Origin: Microbacterium nymphoidis
Lineage (GTDB): Bacteria; Actinomycetota; Actinomycetes; Actinomycetales; Microbacteriaceae
Assembly (NCBI RefSeq): GCF_021044885.1
Contig: NZ_JAJNOD010000008.1
Span: forward strand, 1 to 64,000
Direction of reading: 5' to 3'
DNA: 64,000 nt
Translations under genes and position numbers: made by a program
The notes under the pieces: generated by a model
The model's database searches: none
What the model was told of the DNA's origin: nothing
What the model saw: the letters and a program-made list of their open reading frames with translations, nothing else
In this document: piece after piece, positions 1-8,215 of the stretch
Layout: each line of letters opens with the position of its first letter
Position numbering within the stretch: position 1 is the first letter of the stretch

Positions 1-14
1 CGCTCTTCCGATGT

Positions 15-38
15 GGGTGGGCACCTTGGTGCCCACCC
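15..38. terminator. Hairpin at the window edge
   Basis: A 10-bp perfect inverted repeat (GGGTGGGCAC / GTGCCCACCC) with a 4-nt loop. It probably terminates a gene that lies left of the window. There is no T-tract. Confidence 0.5.
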
Positions 39-118
39 CTCAACTCATGCACCGGACATGGGTGTGCCGACGACATCGACCGGGATAGGGTCGATTGCGT
101 CAGCTCGGAGGAGGCATC

Positions 119-832
119 ATGTCCACACCATCACAGCCCGATGACCAGGCCACGAACGCCGGTGCAGCAGCATCCTGGCCGAAGGCGCCGCAGCCTTCGG
201 CGCCTTCGCCGCAGTATGGCTCTGCCCAGCAGTACGGCTCCGCACCACAGCAGCATGACCCTGCCCAGCAGTACGGCTCCGCCCAGCAGTACAGCTCCGC
301 ACCACAGCAGCATGACCCTGCCCAGCAGTACGGCTCCGCCCAGCAGTACAGCTCCGCACCACAGCAGCATGACCCTGCCCAGCAGTACGGCTCCGCGCAG
401 CAGTACGGCCCCGCCCAGCAGTACGGCTCTGCGCCACAGCAGCACTATGGGGCGATGGATGCGTCGGGGACTGCACCGGCCGCCGCAGCGGATCCGGTGA
501 AGAGGCGAGCAACCGTCGGGATCATCCTCGGTGCCAGCACGGTCGTCCTGGGCCTGGTGCTGTACGTCCTCCAGACGGTCCTGCTGCGCGTGCTCATCCA
601 GAATGGGAACTATGAGGCGTACGGTGTCGTCACCGCCGCGATCAGCTGGCTCAGCGTCCTGGCGATGGGGGCTTTGGGAGTGATCGCTCTCATCCTCGGT
701 CTCAGCGCCGCCAAGAGTGGACAGCACCAGGTGCGCTCAGGAATCGCGATCGGTTTCGGAGCGCTGGCCTCCGCCGGAGCCGTCATCACATTGATCGAGT
801 TCCTGCTCAACTTCGCACTGGCAGGGTTCTGA
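119..832 (+). CDS. Gln-rich DUF4190-like membrane protein
   Basis: A 237-residue protein of unknown function. The first 125 or so residues are Gln/Ser/Ala/Pro-rich and carry a 19-residue repeat of the QQYGSA..QQYSSAPQQHDPA kind. Three membrane segments follow (about residues 140-165, 180-205 and 213-237), with little after the last. This layout, a disordered Q/P-rich cytoplasmic tail in front of a small membrane domain, is common among actinobacterial DUF4190-like proteins. The start at 119 is chosen because GGAGGAGG lies 4 nt upstream; an in-frame TTG at 95 has no ribosome site. A possible -10 (TAGGGT) lies at 86-91. The gene stands alone. The membrane location is well supported; no role can be assigned. 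Confidence 0.8.
   Translation: MSTPSQPDDQATNAGAAASWPKAPQPSAPSPQYGSAQQYGSAPQQHDPAQQYGSAQQYSSAPQQHDPAQQYGSAQQYSSAPQQHDPAQQYGSAQQYGPAQQYGSAPQQHYGAMDASGTAPAAAADPVKRRATVGIILGASTVVLGLVLYVLQTVLLRVLIQNGNYEAYGVVTAAISWLSVLAMGALGVIALILGLSAAKSGQHQVRSGIAIGFGALASAGAVITLIEFLLNFALAGF
209..436. repeat. 57-bp coding tandem repeat
   Basis: About four in-frame copies of a 57-bp unit begin near 209, 266, 323 and 380. The two middle copies are almost identical and the outer ones have drifted. They encode the Gln-rich repeat of the membrane protein and are likely to vary in copy number. Confidence 0.85.
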
Positions 833-840
833 TCCTTCCC

Positions 841-1037
841 CGGATCAACGTCTGATCCGAGCCCGGATCTACACCTGAACTGGCTCAGCCGTCGATCAAG
901 GTCTGCCCCGGCCACCGCCTTGCCGGCCACCGGGTCAACGGCTGACCCGCAGGCGGCCACGGCTGCCCAGGCGCCCGTCAACGTCTGCCCACGCCCCAAT
1001 TAACGGCTATCCAGCCCCCGATCAACGGCTGATCCCG
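841..1037. repeat. Array of six short palindromes with a constant 5-nt centre
   Basis: Six related elements occur near 841-859, 893-909, 931-949, 976-990, 999-1012 and 1020-1034. The three best have perfect arms around a centre of ACGTC or ACGGC: CGGATCA/TGATCCG, CGGGTCA/TGACCCG and GATCA/TGATC. The arms differ between copies but stay complementary. The array fills the gap between two convergent genes, which argues against operators and for REP-like elements. Confidence 0.6.
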
Positions 1038-1070
1038 TCCTCGATCACCATCCGAGTGAGGACGGGATCA
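1030..1070. terminator. 13-bp perfect hairpin between convergent genes
   Basis: TGATCCCGTCCTC (1030-1042) pairs with 1058-1070 across a 15-nt loop. It overlaps the last palindrome of the array and probably serves as a bidirectional terminator. Confidence 0.55.
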
Positions 1071-1094
1071 CCCACTCCGCAGCCTCGCTCCGAA

Positions 1095-1445
1095 TCAGGT
1101 GGATGCGGGCCGCGGAGAACCGGCGGCCCTAACAGCGTCCACGAGTTCCCGCCACGGTCCCGACAGGTTGGCGTCGGAAACCACCTGCTCATGCTGATCA
1201 TCATGAAGCTGCACGCGGATACGCCAGACGAAGCGATCTGCGCCCCGCTGCGTGCTGCTCTCGTTTCCCCAGGGGCAGCGCTCGATGAGAAGGGCCCAGT
1301 TCGGTGATTCCGCCGGAGGCGGCGCAACCGTCCACGTCCGCGGAGCGCCGGTGATTCCGCCGCTGCGCACCACGGTGATCAGAAGACCAGTCGCCCCGTC
1401 CTCACCAGTGACGGACTCGGGGTCCTCACTCCGACGCCCGACCAT
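1095..1445 (-). CDS. Emfourin-like inhibitor of an M4 peptidase
   Basis: A 116-residue protein. The segment LLITVVRSGGITGAPRTW near residues 21-38 matches, as I recall the family, the RSGG..G..R.W start of emfourin, the small proteinaceous inhibitor encoded beside protealysin in Serratia. The length also fits the family. No signal peptide is visible. The start ATG at 1445 lies inside the last codons of the M4 peptidase gene, a 20-bp overlap that suggests translational coupling and a matched enzyme-inhibitor pair. I infer that it binds the upstream peptidase in the cytoplasm or after release. The family call rests on the N-terminal motif plus the genomic position, so a profile search would settle it. 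Confidence 0.7.
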   Translation of the reverse strand: MVGRRSEDPESVTGEDGATGLLITVVRSGGITGAPRTWTVAPPPAESPNWALLIERCPWGNESSTQRGADRFVWRIRVQLHDDQHEQVVSDANLSGPWRELVDAVRAAGSPRPAST

Positions 1446-2523
1446 TGCCCGACCTCACATTCACGCCCACCGTCGTCCACGCCGTGCGGAGAGCCTGCGC
1501 CACCGAACGGTCGACCGTGCCGGCTTCGGCGAGTGTGGCCTCGGCGAACTCCGAGAAGGTGGCGTTCGTCCGCAGCCCGCGGGAAAGCGCGCGATACCAG
1601 ACACCTCCGGCCGTCTCCCAGGCTTTACCCCCGAGCTCTCGCGCGAACAGCGCGAATGCCCGGTTCGGTATGCCGGAATTGATGTGCACTCCGCCATTGT
1701 CCTCTGATGTGCGCACGAAAGCGCTCATGTCAGCCGGTTGCGGATCGGCACCCAGGTCCGGATCGTCATAGGCGGTGCCGGGATGCAGCATCGACCGCAG
1801 CGCGACGCCCTTCACCGATGGCGTGAAGATCCCCGCGCCGATGAGCCAGGTGGCCTCGTGCGCCGTCTGATCAAGCGAATGCTGTTCGGTCAGAGCCCCG
1901 AAGACGTCGGCGATCGACTCGTTCAACGCGCCCGACTCTCCCTGATACTCGAGCTCGCCGGCATGCTGGATGACCCCGTGCCCCAGTTCGTGTCCGATGA
2001 CGCTGAGGGATGCGGTGAAGCCCCGGAACACCTGCCCGTCTCCGTCGCCGAACACCATGCGCTCACCGTCCCAGAACGCGTTGTCGTACTCGGATCCGTA
2101 GTGCACCGTGGCATCCAGGCGTGAGCCGAGGCCGTCGATCGAGTTCCGGTCGAACGCTTCGAGGAGCATCTGGAAGGTGCTCCCCAGCCCGTCGTACGCC
2201 TGGTTCACGGCGACGTCGGCAACGGGGGCGTCACCTTCGCTCCGTACCAGCACCCCGGGCAGGGTCTCGGCCCCCTGCGCATCTCGGATGGTGCGGTCCG
2301 GCGCTGATTCCACGGATGCCACGAGCGATCCGTTCTCGTCGATCGAGAGCTCCAGCTGCGCCCGCCGCTCGGCCGGCGCTCGGCCGACAAGTGTCTGACG
2401 TGCTGCCCGCGCGGCGTGCGGGAATCGGTCCGATTGTGCAAGCCGGTCGAGCAGATAGGAAGGCACGATCCCCTGGTGACGCCCCGCGCACGCCCTTCGA
2501 TCAGCGTTGTTCAGGTTCAGCAT
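1426..2523 (-). CDS. Protealysin-like M4 metallopeptidase
   Basis: A 365-residue thermolysin-family (M4) zinc endopeptidase. HELGH (about residues 178-182) gives two zinc ligands and the catalytic Glu. NESIADVFG (near 202) gives the third ligand, and HINSG near 285 is the conserved transition-state His region. The N-terminus has no signal peptide; instead a short propeptide carries an IVPSYLL motif like the PPYLL motif of protealysin-type precursors. I start at 2523, where GGAGG lies 6 nt upstream, rather than at 2556. All catalytic residues are present. The overlapping downstream gene is a probable emfourin-type inhibitor. Protealysins are made without classical export signals, so the enzyme may act inside the cell or after lysis or non-classical release. 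Confidence 0.92.
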   Translation of the reverse strand: MLNLNNADRRACAGRHQGIVPSYLLDRLAQSDRFPHAARAARQTLVGRAPAERRAQLELSIDENGSLVASVESAPDRTIRDAQGAETLPGVLVRSEGDAPVADVAVNQAYDGLGSTFQMLLEAFDRNSIDGLGSRLDATVHYGSEYDNAFWDGERMVFGDGDGQVFRGFTASLSVIGHELGHGVIQHAGELEYQGESGALNESIADVFGALTEQHSLDQTAHEATWLIGAGIFTPSVKGVALRSMLHPGTAYDDPDLGADPQPADMSAFVRTSEDNGGVHINSGIPNRAFALFARELGGKAWETAGGVWYRALSRGLRTNATFSEFAEATLAEAGTVDRSVAQALRTAWTTVGVNVRSGNGRASE

Positions 2524-2708
2524 GTCGTCCTCCGCTCGCTGTGGTGACCTGACCATACGCCGGGGTTCCGACAGCGGGAGGAGGGTTGTGCACAGCGACG
2601 GAACACATCACCGTGCGCGAGCCGAATCCGGTTTCGCGAATGCGGCACCGCTCGGCTGCGCGAGCACGTGCCGGTGGATGCGACGAGCAGCGCCCAGCCG
2701 CCACACGG

Positions 2709-2741
2709 CGCGGGGCGGGCTCCGATGGAACCCGCCCCGCG
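2709..2741 (-). terminator. Terminator after the acyl-CoA dehydrogenase gene
   Basis: An 11-bp perfect stem (CGCGGGGCGGG / CCCGCCCCGCG) with an 11-nt loop sits 16 nt past the stop codon. There is no U-tract, which is usual in high-GC actinobacteria. Confidence 0.65.
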
Positions 2742-2757
2742 TACACGTCTGCCGGTG

Positions 2758-3918
2758 TCAGCCCTTGAGGAGCTGGCGCCCGACGATCTCGCGCATGATC
2801 TCGTTCGTGCCGCCGTAGATGCGGTGCACACGGGCATCGACGAACGCGCGCGCGATCGGATACTCCATGATGTAGCCGTAGCCTCCGTGCAGCTGAACGC
2901 CCTGGTCCAGGACCTCCCACTCACGCTCGGTGGCGTAGAACTTGACCTTCGCGGCTTCCTCCGGGGTGAGCTTCTGCTCGCCGTACAGCAGGATCGCGCG
3001 ATCGACGTAGGCCCACAACGCGTCCACCGTGGTGGCCATGTCGGCGAGGCGGAAGTAGGTGTTCTGGAAGGCGATGACCGGCTGACCGAACGCCTCCCGG
3101 CTCTTCGTGTAGTCCACCGTCCACAGCAGACCGGCCTCGGCAGCTGCGGCCGCCGCGACACCGATCGACAGGCGCTCCAGCGGAAGGTTGCGCATCAGCT
3201 GCACGAATCCGTGGCCCTCCGCACCGCCGATGAGGTTGGCGTCGGGGACGAACACGTCCGTGAAGCTCAGCTCAGCAGTGTCGTGACCCTGGAAGCCCAT
3301 CTTGTGCAGCTTCTTGCCGTGATCGAAGCCCTCCATGCCGTTCTCAATGAGAACGAGGCTGAACGCGTCGGGGCGATTGCCCTCGCCGGTCTTGACGAAG
3401 GTCACGACGACATCGGCCGTTGCACCGGAGGAGATGAAGGTCTTCGCGCCGTTGACGATGTAGCCGCCGTCGACCTTCTTCGCCGTGGTCTTGATGCCGC
3501 GCAGGTCTGATCCAGCGCCCGGCTCCGTCATCGCCAGGGCGCCGATGATCTCACCCGTCGCCATACCCGGCAGCCACTTCTGCTGCTGCTCGGGGGTGCC
3601 GAAGTGAGCCAGATACGGAACCGCCAGGTCGTCCTGGATGCCGAAGGCACCGGCCAGCGAGCCCAGGCCCGCCTTGATCGTCTCCTCGTTCACGATCGCG
3701 CGGAAACGGTAGTCGAACAGCATGCCGGCACCGCCGAACTCGTCCGGCACGGAGAGTCCGATGATTCCCGCTTCTCCCGCAGCGAGCATCGTCGCGCGGT
3801 CCACCTGACCGTCGGCGTCCCACTTCTCGCGCGCCTCGTTGGTGCCGTAGCGCTTGATGAACTCCTTGACGACGTCGCGGAACGACTCGTGATCCTCGTC
3901 ATAGATGTTGCGGTCCAT
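2758..3918 (-). CDS. Acyl-CoA dehydrogenase
   Basis: A 386-residue FAD-dependent acyl-CoA dehydrogenase that would oxidise an acyl-CoA to the 2-enoyl-CoA and pass electrons to an electron-transfer flavoprotein. The order is an N-terminal helical domain, a middle beta domain with AMTEPGAGSDL (the flavin/substrate signature), and a C-terminal helical domain. GGTNEIMRE near the C-terminus holds the Glu position used as catalytic base in most members. Length is typical. The start at 3918 has a GGGAG ribosome site. The gene is monocistronic, so the substrate (straight chain, branched chain or long chain) cannot be told. The 175-bp upstream gap contains GTTCC repeats, including GGAACTCGGTTCC, and is richer in A/T than its surroundings. 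Confidence 0.93.
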   Translation of the reverse strand: MDRNIYDEDHESFRDVVKEFIKRYGTNEAREKWDADGQVDRATMLAAGEAGIIGLSVPDEFGGAGMLFDYRFRAIVNEETIKAGLGSLAGAFGIQDDLAVPYLAHFGTPEQQQKWLPGMATGEIIGALAMTEPGAGSDLRGIKTTAKKVDGGYIVNGAKTFISSGATADVVVTFVKTGEGNRPDAFSLVLIENGMEGFDHGKKLHKMGFQGHDTAELSFTDVFVPDANLIGGAEGHGFVQLMRNLPLERLSIGVAAAAAAEAGLLWTVDYTKSREAFGQPVIAFQNTYFRLADMATTVDALWAYVDRAILLYGEQKLTPEEAAKVKFYATEREWEVLDQGVQLHGGYGYIMEYPIARAFVDARVHRIYGGTNEIMREIVGRQLLKG

Positions 3919-4093
3919 CGGGCTCCCTTTCTGACTCCTCGGTGCGATCGACAGCGATCACCCGATTCGCGAGTCTAGGCGAGATTCCGCACCGAAAACA
4001 GGGTTTGGTGGGATTCCGTTCCAGATTTCGGGGAACTCGGTTCCAAGCTTGTGGAAAGTCTCCACACCGCTCGGCGAGGGTCGCGATCCGGGC

Positions 4094-5071
4094 TCAGGAG
4101 GTGTAATCGGGTGCCGCGGGCAGGCCGAAGAACTCCTCGAGCGTGTGGAATCCGCCGTCGTGATACGCCGCCGCCAGCTGGGGTCCGATGTAGCGCAGGT
4201 GCCACGGTTCGGCTTCGTAGCCGACGACGTCGTAAGCGCCCTCCTCATAGCGGACGATGAACCCGTAGCGCCAGGCGTTCTCGCTCACCCAGGCCGATGT
4301 CTCCGTGCCCCCGAAGGATTCGATCGAACCGCCCGGCAACTGCACATCGACCGTGGTTCCGAGCTGATGTTCGCTGAAGCCGGCACGTGCGCTGGTGCGT
4401 TCCGCGGACTGCCCTTCAGCGGCGAGCTGACGATCGTGGTTGCCCACCTGATACGAGTAGGAGCGGTAGCCACTGTTCGCCACGATGTCCGACATCCCCG
4501 CCGCAGACGCGTCAGCGACCATGGCGACGAATGCGTCGGCCGAGTTCTGGCGCATTAGCTGCCCGCCGGAGACGGACACGAGGTCGCCCGGCTCCCATTC
4601 GAGGGGCTGGATCGGGCGGAGCTTGTCGACGACCACCCAGGCGCGAGACGGATCGTCCAGCGAGAAGCACGGCGCAGCCCCGTTGGCGATGGCCTCTCGC
4701 ACGGCGCTCCCGCCGCCGGCCGCCGTGATGGCCGCCTCATCGGCGGCGGAGGCCAGAGCATCCGCGACGCCCGGACGATCGCACACCCCGGCGGATGCCA
4801 CGGGGTTAGCGACAGCGAACTCGGGCACCGGAAGCGATGCCACACCCTGCGGCCGCGGCAGCACCCCGGAGGTGAGATCCGCGCCGATCGGTGCATCGCC
4901 GCCCGCGGGGTTCGCGTCGTCGAACGTCTCAGCGACCGGCTGTGACAGAGCGGCCTGACCCGTCACACCGATGCCCACACAGACGACTGCCAGCGCGACG
5001 ACCCCTGCGGCCAGGAGGACCGAACGTCGCCGCGCTTCCCGCGCGCGATGGCGCGCGATCGGCGAGAGCAT
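4094..5071 (-). CDS. M15-family D-Ala-D-Ala carboxypeptidase (VanY-like)
   Basis: A 325-residue, probably membrane-anchored peptidase. An N-terminal hydrophobic segment (about residues 16-38) follows a basic start, so the catalytic domain faces outward to trim peptidoglycan stem peptides. The C-terminal half has the complete M15 set: SGYRS, SEHQLGTTVDV (zinc His and Asp) and EPWHLRY (catalytic Glu and zinc His). I chose the start at 5071 because GGAG is then 8 nt away; the ATG at 5077 would leave only 2 nt. The gene follows a second M15 gene on the same strand across a 96-bp gap. The two are paralogues and share the arrangement of signal anchor, Cys-containing middle region and C-terminal peptidase domain. 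Confidence 0.9.
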   Translation of the reverse strand: MLSPIARHRAREARRRSVLLAAGVVALAVVCVGIGVTGQAALSQPVAETFDDANPAGGDAPIGADLTSGVLPRPQGVASLPVPEFAVANPVASAGVCDRPGVADALASAADEAAITAAGGGSAVREAIANGAAPCFSLDDPSRAWVVVDKLRPIQPLEWEPGDLVSVSGGQLMRQNSADAFVAMVADASAAGMSDIVANSGYRSYSYQVGNHDRQLAAEGQSAERTSARAGFSEHQLGTTVDVQLPGGSIESFGGTETSAWVSENAWRYGFIVRYEEGAYDVVGYEAEPWHLRYIGPQLAAAYHDGGFHTLEEFFGLPAAPDYTS

Positions 5072-5167
5072 CTGCATCACTCCAGTATGTGCACAGGTGC
5101 CGACGTTTTCGCACCTTTCCACACCATCGGATCCCTGAGAGGATCCTCATCCGTCCGCAGGGAGGCG

Positions 5168-6013
5168 TCAGCGGGCCGGCACCGCGAAGAACTGCTGCAG
5201 GGAGCTGTACCCACCGTCGTGGACAGCCCGGGCGATCTCGGTCCCGACATATCGCAGATGCGCCTCACGGCCCGTCATCGTCGTGATCCAGCCGTACTGC
5301 CAGGCGTTCTGCGTCAGCCAGGCTCCTTGGCTCGTCGTCGCGATATCCGCACCCGCGCCACAGTCACCGCTGGTGCACGCGACCACGTCGACGGCGAGGC
5401 CGGTGCGGTGCTCGGCGGCGCCGGGATCCGCGGCGCCGGACTGATCCGTGTAGCCAGCCGTCAGCGCGATGTCACCGCCACCGGCGGCATCCAGCGCCCG
5501 ATGCAGATGATCGAGGGACTCCGCGGCCTCGGCGCGCAGGCGGGTCCCGGCGATCGATGGCGTCTCGGGGACCACGAGGTCGGACGGCGACCACCCGGAC
5601 GGCACCGGCCGCGCTGCATCGGCAATCACCCAGATGCGGGCGGGGTCAGCCAGATCGATGCAGTCCGCGCGCGCGGAGACGACGGCCGCACGCAGGGCTG
5701 CGCCTCCACCGGCCGCAAGGACCATTCCACCGTCGTCGTCGGCGGCGCTGGCCTCACGCATGGTGGGCAGATCGCAGATCTGCCGTGCTGCCACAACCGA
5801 GCGCACCTGCGGTACGGGGAGCGCGGATACCGGGTCCGGCCAGGGCTGCGTGATCACGGACGGCTCGGCCGCGGCATCCGCACCGCCGGCTGCCGCAGCC
5901 ACGGCGGTGGCGATGAGTGCGGAGCCACCGATGGCCATGGCGAGGAGCACGGCGCCCCGCCGCGCAGCCATTCGTCGCGATGGGCGCGACCGACGTGACG
6001 ATGAGTGCTGCAT
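5168..6013 (-). CDS. M15-like paralogue with an altered active site
   Basis: A 281-residue paralogue of the neighbouring carboxypeptidase, with an N-terminal hydrophobic export segment (about residues 20-42). It keeps AEHRTGLAVDVV (first zinc His and Asp) and an H-L-R-Y near the end. However, SGYRS has become AGYTD, and EPWHLRY has become REAHLRY, so Arg stands where the catalytic Glu is expected and the Trp is Ala. A Glu one residue later might partly compensate. I infer reduced or absent peptidase activity, perhaps a wall-binding or regulatory role. The reading frame is intact, so this is not a simple pseudogene. The start at 6013 has only a weak GGAA site; an internal ATG about 15 codons on is possible. 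Confidence 0.8.
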   Translation of the reverse strand: MQHSSSRRSRPSRRMAARRGAVLLAMAIGGSALIATAVAAAAGGADAAAEPSVITQPWPDPVSALPVPQVRSVVAARQICDLPTMREASAADDDGGMVLAAGGGAALRAAVVSARADCIDLADPARIWVIADAARPVPSGWSPSDLVVPETPSIAGTRLRAEAAESLDHLHRALDAAGGGDIALTAGYTDQSGAADPGAAEHRTGLAVDVVACTSGDCGAGADIATTSQGAWLTQNAWQYGWITTMTGREAHLRYVGTEIARAVHDGGYSSLQQFFAVPAR

Positions 6014-6089
6014 GAGAATTCCATCATCTCGTGGGCTTCGGACATTCCCAGAATCGGACGCACCGTCATCGGGGTGGGAGGATCAGAAG

Positions 6090-7007
6090 ATGGGAATGCA
6101 GCGCGCCATCACCTACGACCGGACCGGGGATCCCGGTGAACTTCACCTCTCCGAGGTCGCGGTGCCGTCGCCTGCGGCAGAACGCGCACTCCTGGAGGTC
6201 CATGCCGTCGGCATCAATCCGTACGATGTGAAAGTTCTCACGGGGCAAGCGCCCCGAGACACCCCCTTCCCGCGCGGGATCGGCAGCGATGTCGCCGGGA
6301 TCGTCCGCGCCCTGGGGGACAACACGGGCGGGCTGCACGTCGGCGACGCGGTGATGGGCTGGGGGCTCAACACCCTCCGCGAGCAACTGGTCGTGCGCAC
6401 GAGCAGCGTCACACTCATCCCCCCGGCACTCTCCCTCGACACCGCCGCGGCCCTCGTCACCCCGTCGATCGCCGCTACGGCATGCCTGCGGGCAGTCCCC
6501 CTGTCGGCAGGCGACATCGCCCTTGTGCCGGGCGCCAGCGGATCCGTCGGCTGGCTGATCGCCCAGCTCGCACTGCGCGCAGGCGCTCGTGTCATCGGCA
6601 CCTCGGGCCCGGGCGCACGTGACCGGCTGGCGGCCGCCGGCATCACCCCGATCCCATACGGCGAGAGCTTCGCCGGCGCACTCAGCGACGCCCTGAACGG
6701 CGCCTCACTGACCGCCGTCCTCGGGGCCGCCGCGGGCGATGCGCTCCGCGCAGGCCTCGCGGCGGGAGCAGAGCCCGGCCACGTGGTGACGCTGGCGGGC
6801 GAGGATCTGGCGCAGGAGTTCGGCGTCATCTCCGCGGACACCACGCACCGCTCGATCGAGCAGGTCAGCATGGTCGCCGAGCTGGTTGCAGCCCGGGAGA
6901 TCGAGTTCAGCGTGGCGGCCACCTATCCACTGGCGGATGCGCCCGCTGCCTTTGCCGCCGTCGCTTCGGGCCACGGCGGCAAAGTGGTTGTCCATCCACA
7001 GCAGTAA
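6090..7007 (+). CDS. Medium-chain (quinone-type) NADP-dependent oxidoreductase
   Basis: A 305-residue member of the zinc-independent MDR/quinone oxidoreductase group. An N-terminal GroES-like domain carries GINPYDVKVLTG and GSDVAGIV. A Rossmann domain follows, with VPGASGSVGWLIAQLA (the AxGxxG-type nucleotide loop) near residue 150. The structural and catalytic zinc Cys residues are absent. The start ATG at 6090 is preceded by GGGAGGA with 7 nt spacing. An in-frame ATG two codons later is equally readable. The open frame continues far upstream, but that part has no coding character. The substrate is unknown; members reduce quinones or enones with NADPH. It is 60 bp upstream of the radical SAM gene, which seems to have its own promoter. 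Confidence 0.88.
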   Translation: MGMQRAITYDRTGDPGELHLSEVAVPSPAAERALLEVHAVGINPYDVKVLTGQAPRDTPFPRGIGSDVAGIVRALGDNTGGLHVGDAVMGWGLNTLREQLVVRTSSVTLIPPALSLDTAAALVTPSIAATACLRAVPLSAGDIALVPGASGSVGWLIAQLALRAGARVIGTSGPGARDRLAAAGITPIPYGESFAGALSDALNGASLTAVLGAAAGDALRAGLAAGAEPGHVVTLAGEDLAQEFGVISADTTHRSIEQVSMVAELVAAREIEFSVAATYPLADAPAAFAAVASGHGGKVVVHPQQ

Positions 7008-7031
7008 TTCGTACACATTTTCGAATGTAGC

Positions 7032-7060
7032 TTGACATCTTCGTCGGACTTCTGTTCTAT
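7032..7060 (+). promoter_or_regulatory. Promoter for a leaderless transcript of the radical SAM gene
   Basis: TTGACA (7032-7037), a 17-nt spacer and TTCTAT (7055-7060) are followed by only 6 nt before ATG 7067. No ribosome site is present, so the transcript probably begins at the start codon. Confidence 0.6.
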
Positions 7061-7066
7061 TGCCGT

Positions 7067-8113
7067 ATGCGTTGGCAGGGACAGGAACTCGGAGTCGCGG
7101 ATACGGCTGCTCTCCCGGGGATGGAGACGATGGATGGCCTGGTTCGCTCGGTGACGACACCCGAGTTCGCCGGCATCACCTTTCACGAGGTGCTGTGCAA
7201 ATCCGCACTCAACCGGGTGCCGGTGCAGTCGCGGATGCTCTTCGAATGGACGGTGAACCCCTACCGCGGCTGCTCCCACGCCTGTGTCTACTGCTTTGCC
7301 CGGGGCACCCACACCTACCTGGATCTGGACGGCGGACGCGACTTCGACACCCAGGTCGTCGTCAAGGTCAACGTGGCGGAGGTCCTTCGCCGCGAGCTCT
7401 CCCGGGGATCCTGGCAGCACGGCCAGGTGAACCTCGGCACCAACACCGATCCGTATCAGCGCGCCGAAGGACGGTACGCACTCATGCCGGGCATCATCAA
7501 CGCCCTGACCGAGAGCGGAACACCGTTCGCAGTGCTCACCAAGGGCACGCTTCTGCGGCGTGACATCCCTCTGCTGACCGAGGCGGCGGAGCATGTCGAC
7601 ATCGACATCGCCATGTCGATCGCCGTGTTCGACGATGCACTGCAGCAGTCCATCGAACCGGGAACACCCACAACCGCCGCCCGATTGGCGACAGTGCGCG
7701 CCGCGGCCGACGCGGGCTTCCGCGTGCGGGTCTTCCTGATGCCGATCCTCCCCCATCTCACCGACTCGATGGAGATGCTCGACGACGCACTGTCTCGCAT
7801 TCGTGCCGCCGGGGCGAGCGAGGTGGTGTGGGGAGCGCTGCATCTTCGTGCTGGCGTCAAGCCCTGGTTCTTCGAGTGGCTGGAGCGCGAGCACCCCGAG
7901 CTCCTCTCGTCCTACCGCGGCCTGTTCCCGGGCGTCTCGACATACGCGCCCAAGGGGTACCGCCAGTGGCTCGCCAAGCGCATCCGCCCCTTGATCGCCG
8001 CGCATGGTCTCCGCGCTCGTGCCGACGAGGATTCTCCGGAAGCGCCCCGTCGCTCATCTCTCACCCCGGTGCGACTGGTGCAGCGGCCGCCTCAGCCCGC
8101 AATGCTGTTCTGA
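7067..8113 (+). CDS. Rv2578c-family radical SAM protein
   Basis: A 348-residue radical S-adenosylmethionine protein of the actinobacterial Rv2578c group, related to spore photoproduct lyase-like enzymes. C69, C73 and C76 form the CxxxCxxC motif (CSHACVYC) that binds the 4Fe-4S cluster. The frame NPYRGC in front of it and NLGTNTDPYQ further on are typical of this group. The substrate of Rv2578c proteins is not known to me. The C-terminus (after about residue 300) is basic and probably flexible. There is no Shine-Dalgarno sequence; the promoter position implies a leaderless mRNA. The gene is monocistronic and ends at a strong bidirectional terminator. Confidence 0.88.
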   Translation: MRWQGQELGVADTAALPGMETMDGLVRSVTTPEFAGITFHEVLCKSALNRVPVQSRMLFEWTVNPYRGCSHACVYCFARGTHTYLDLDGGRDFDTQVVVKVNVAEVLRRELSRGSWQHGQVNLGTNTDPYQRAEGRYALMPGIINALTESGTPFAVLTKGTLLRRDIPLLTEAAEHVDIDIAMSIAVFDDALQQSIEPGTPTTAARLATVRAAADAGFRVRVFLMPILPHLTDSMEMLDDALSRIRAAGASEVVWGALHLRAGVKPWFFEWLEREHPELLSSYRGLFPGVSTYAPKGYRQWLAKRIRPLIAAHGLRARADEDSPEAPRRSSLTPVRLVQRPPQPAMLF

Positions 8114-8141
8114 GACGGGATGCTCACCACCCCGAGAAACG

Positions 8142-8175
8142 GCGCTGCGCCACCCCTCACGGAGTGGCGCAGCGC
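8142..8175. terminator. 12-bp bidirectional terminator
   Basis: GCGCTGCGCCAC (8142-8153) pairs perfectly with 8164-8175 across a 10-nt loop. It separates the convergent radical SAM and YceI genes. Confidence 0.75.
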
Positions 8176-8215
8176 AGGAGACGCAGGCGTTACGAGCCAG
8201 CAGCGGACGCTCGAC

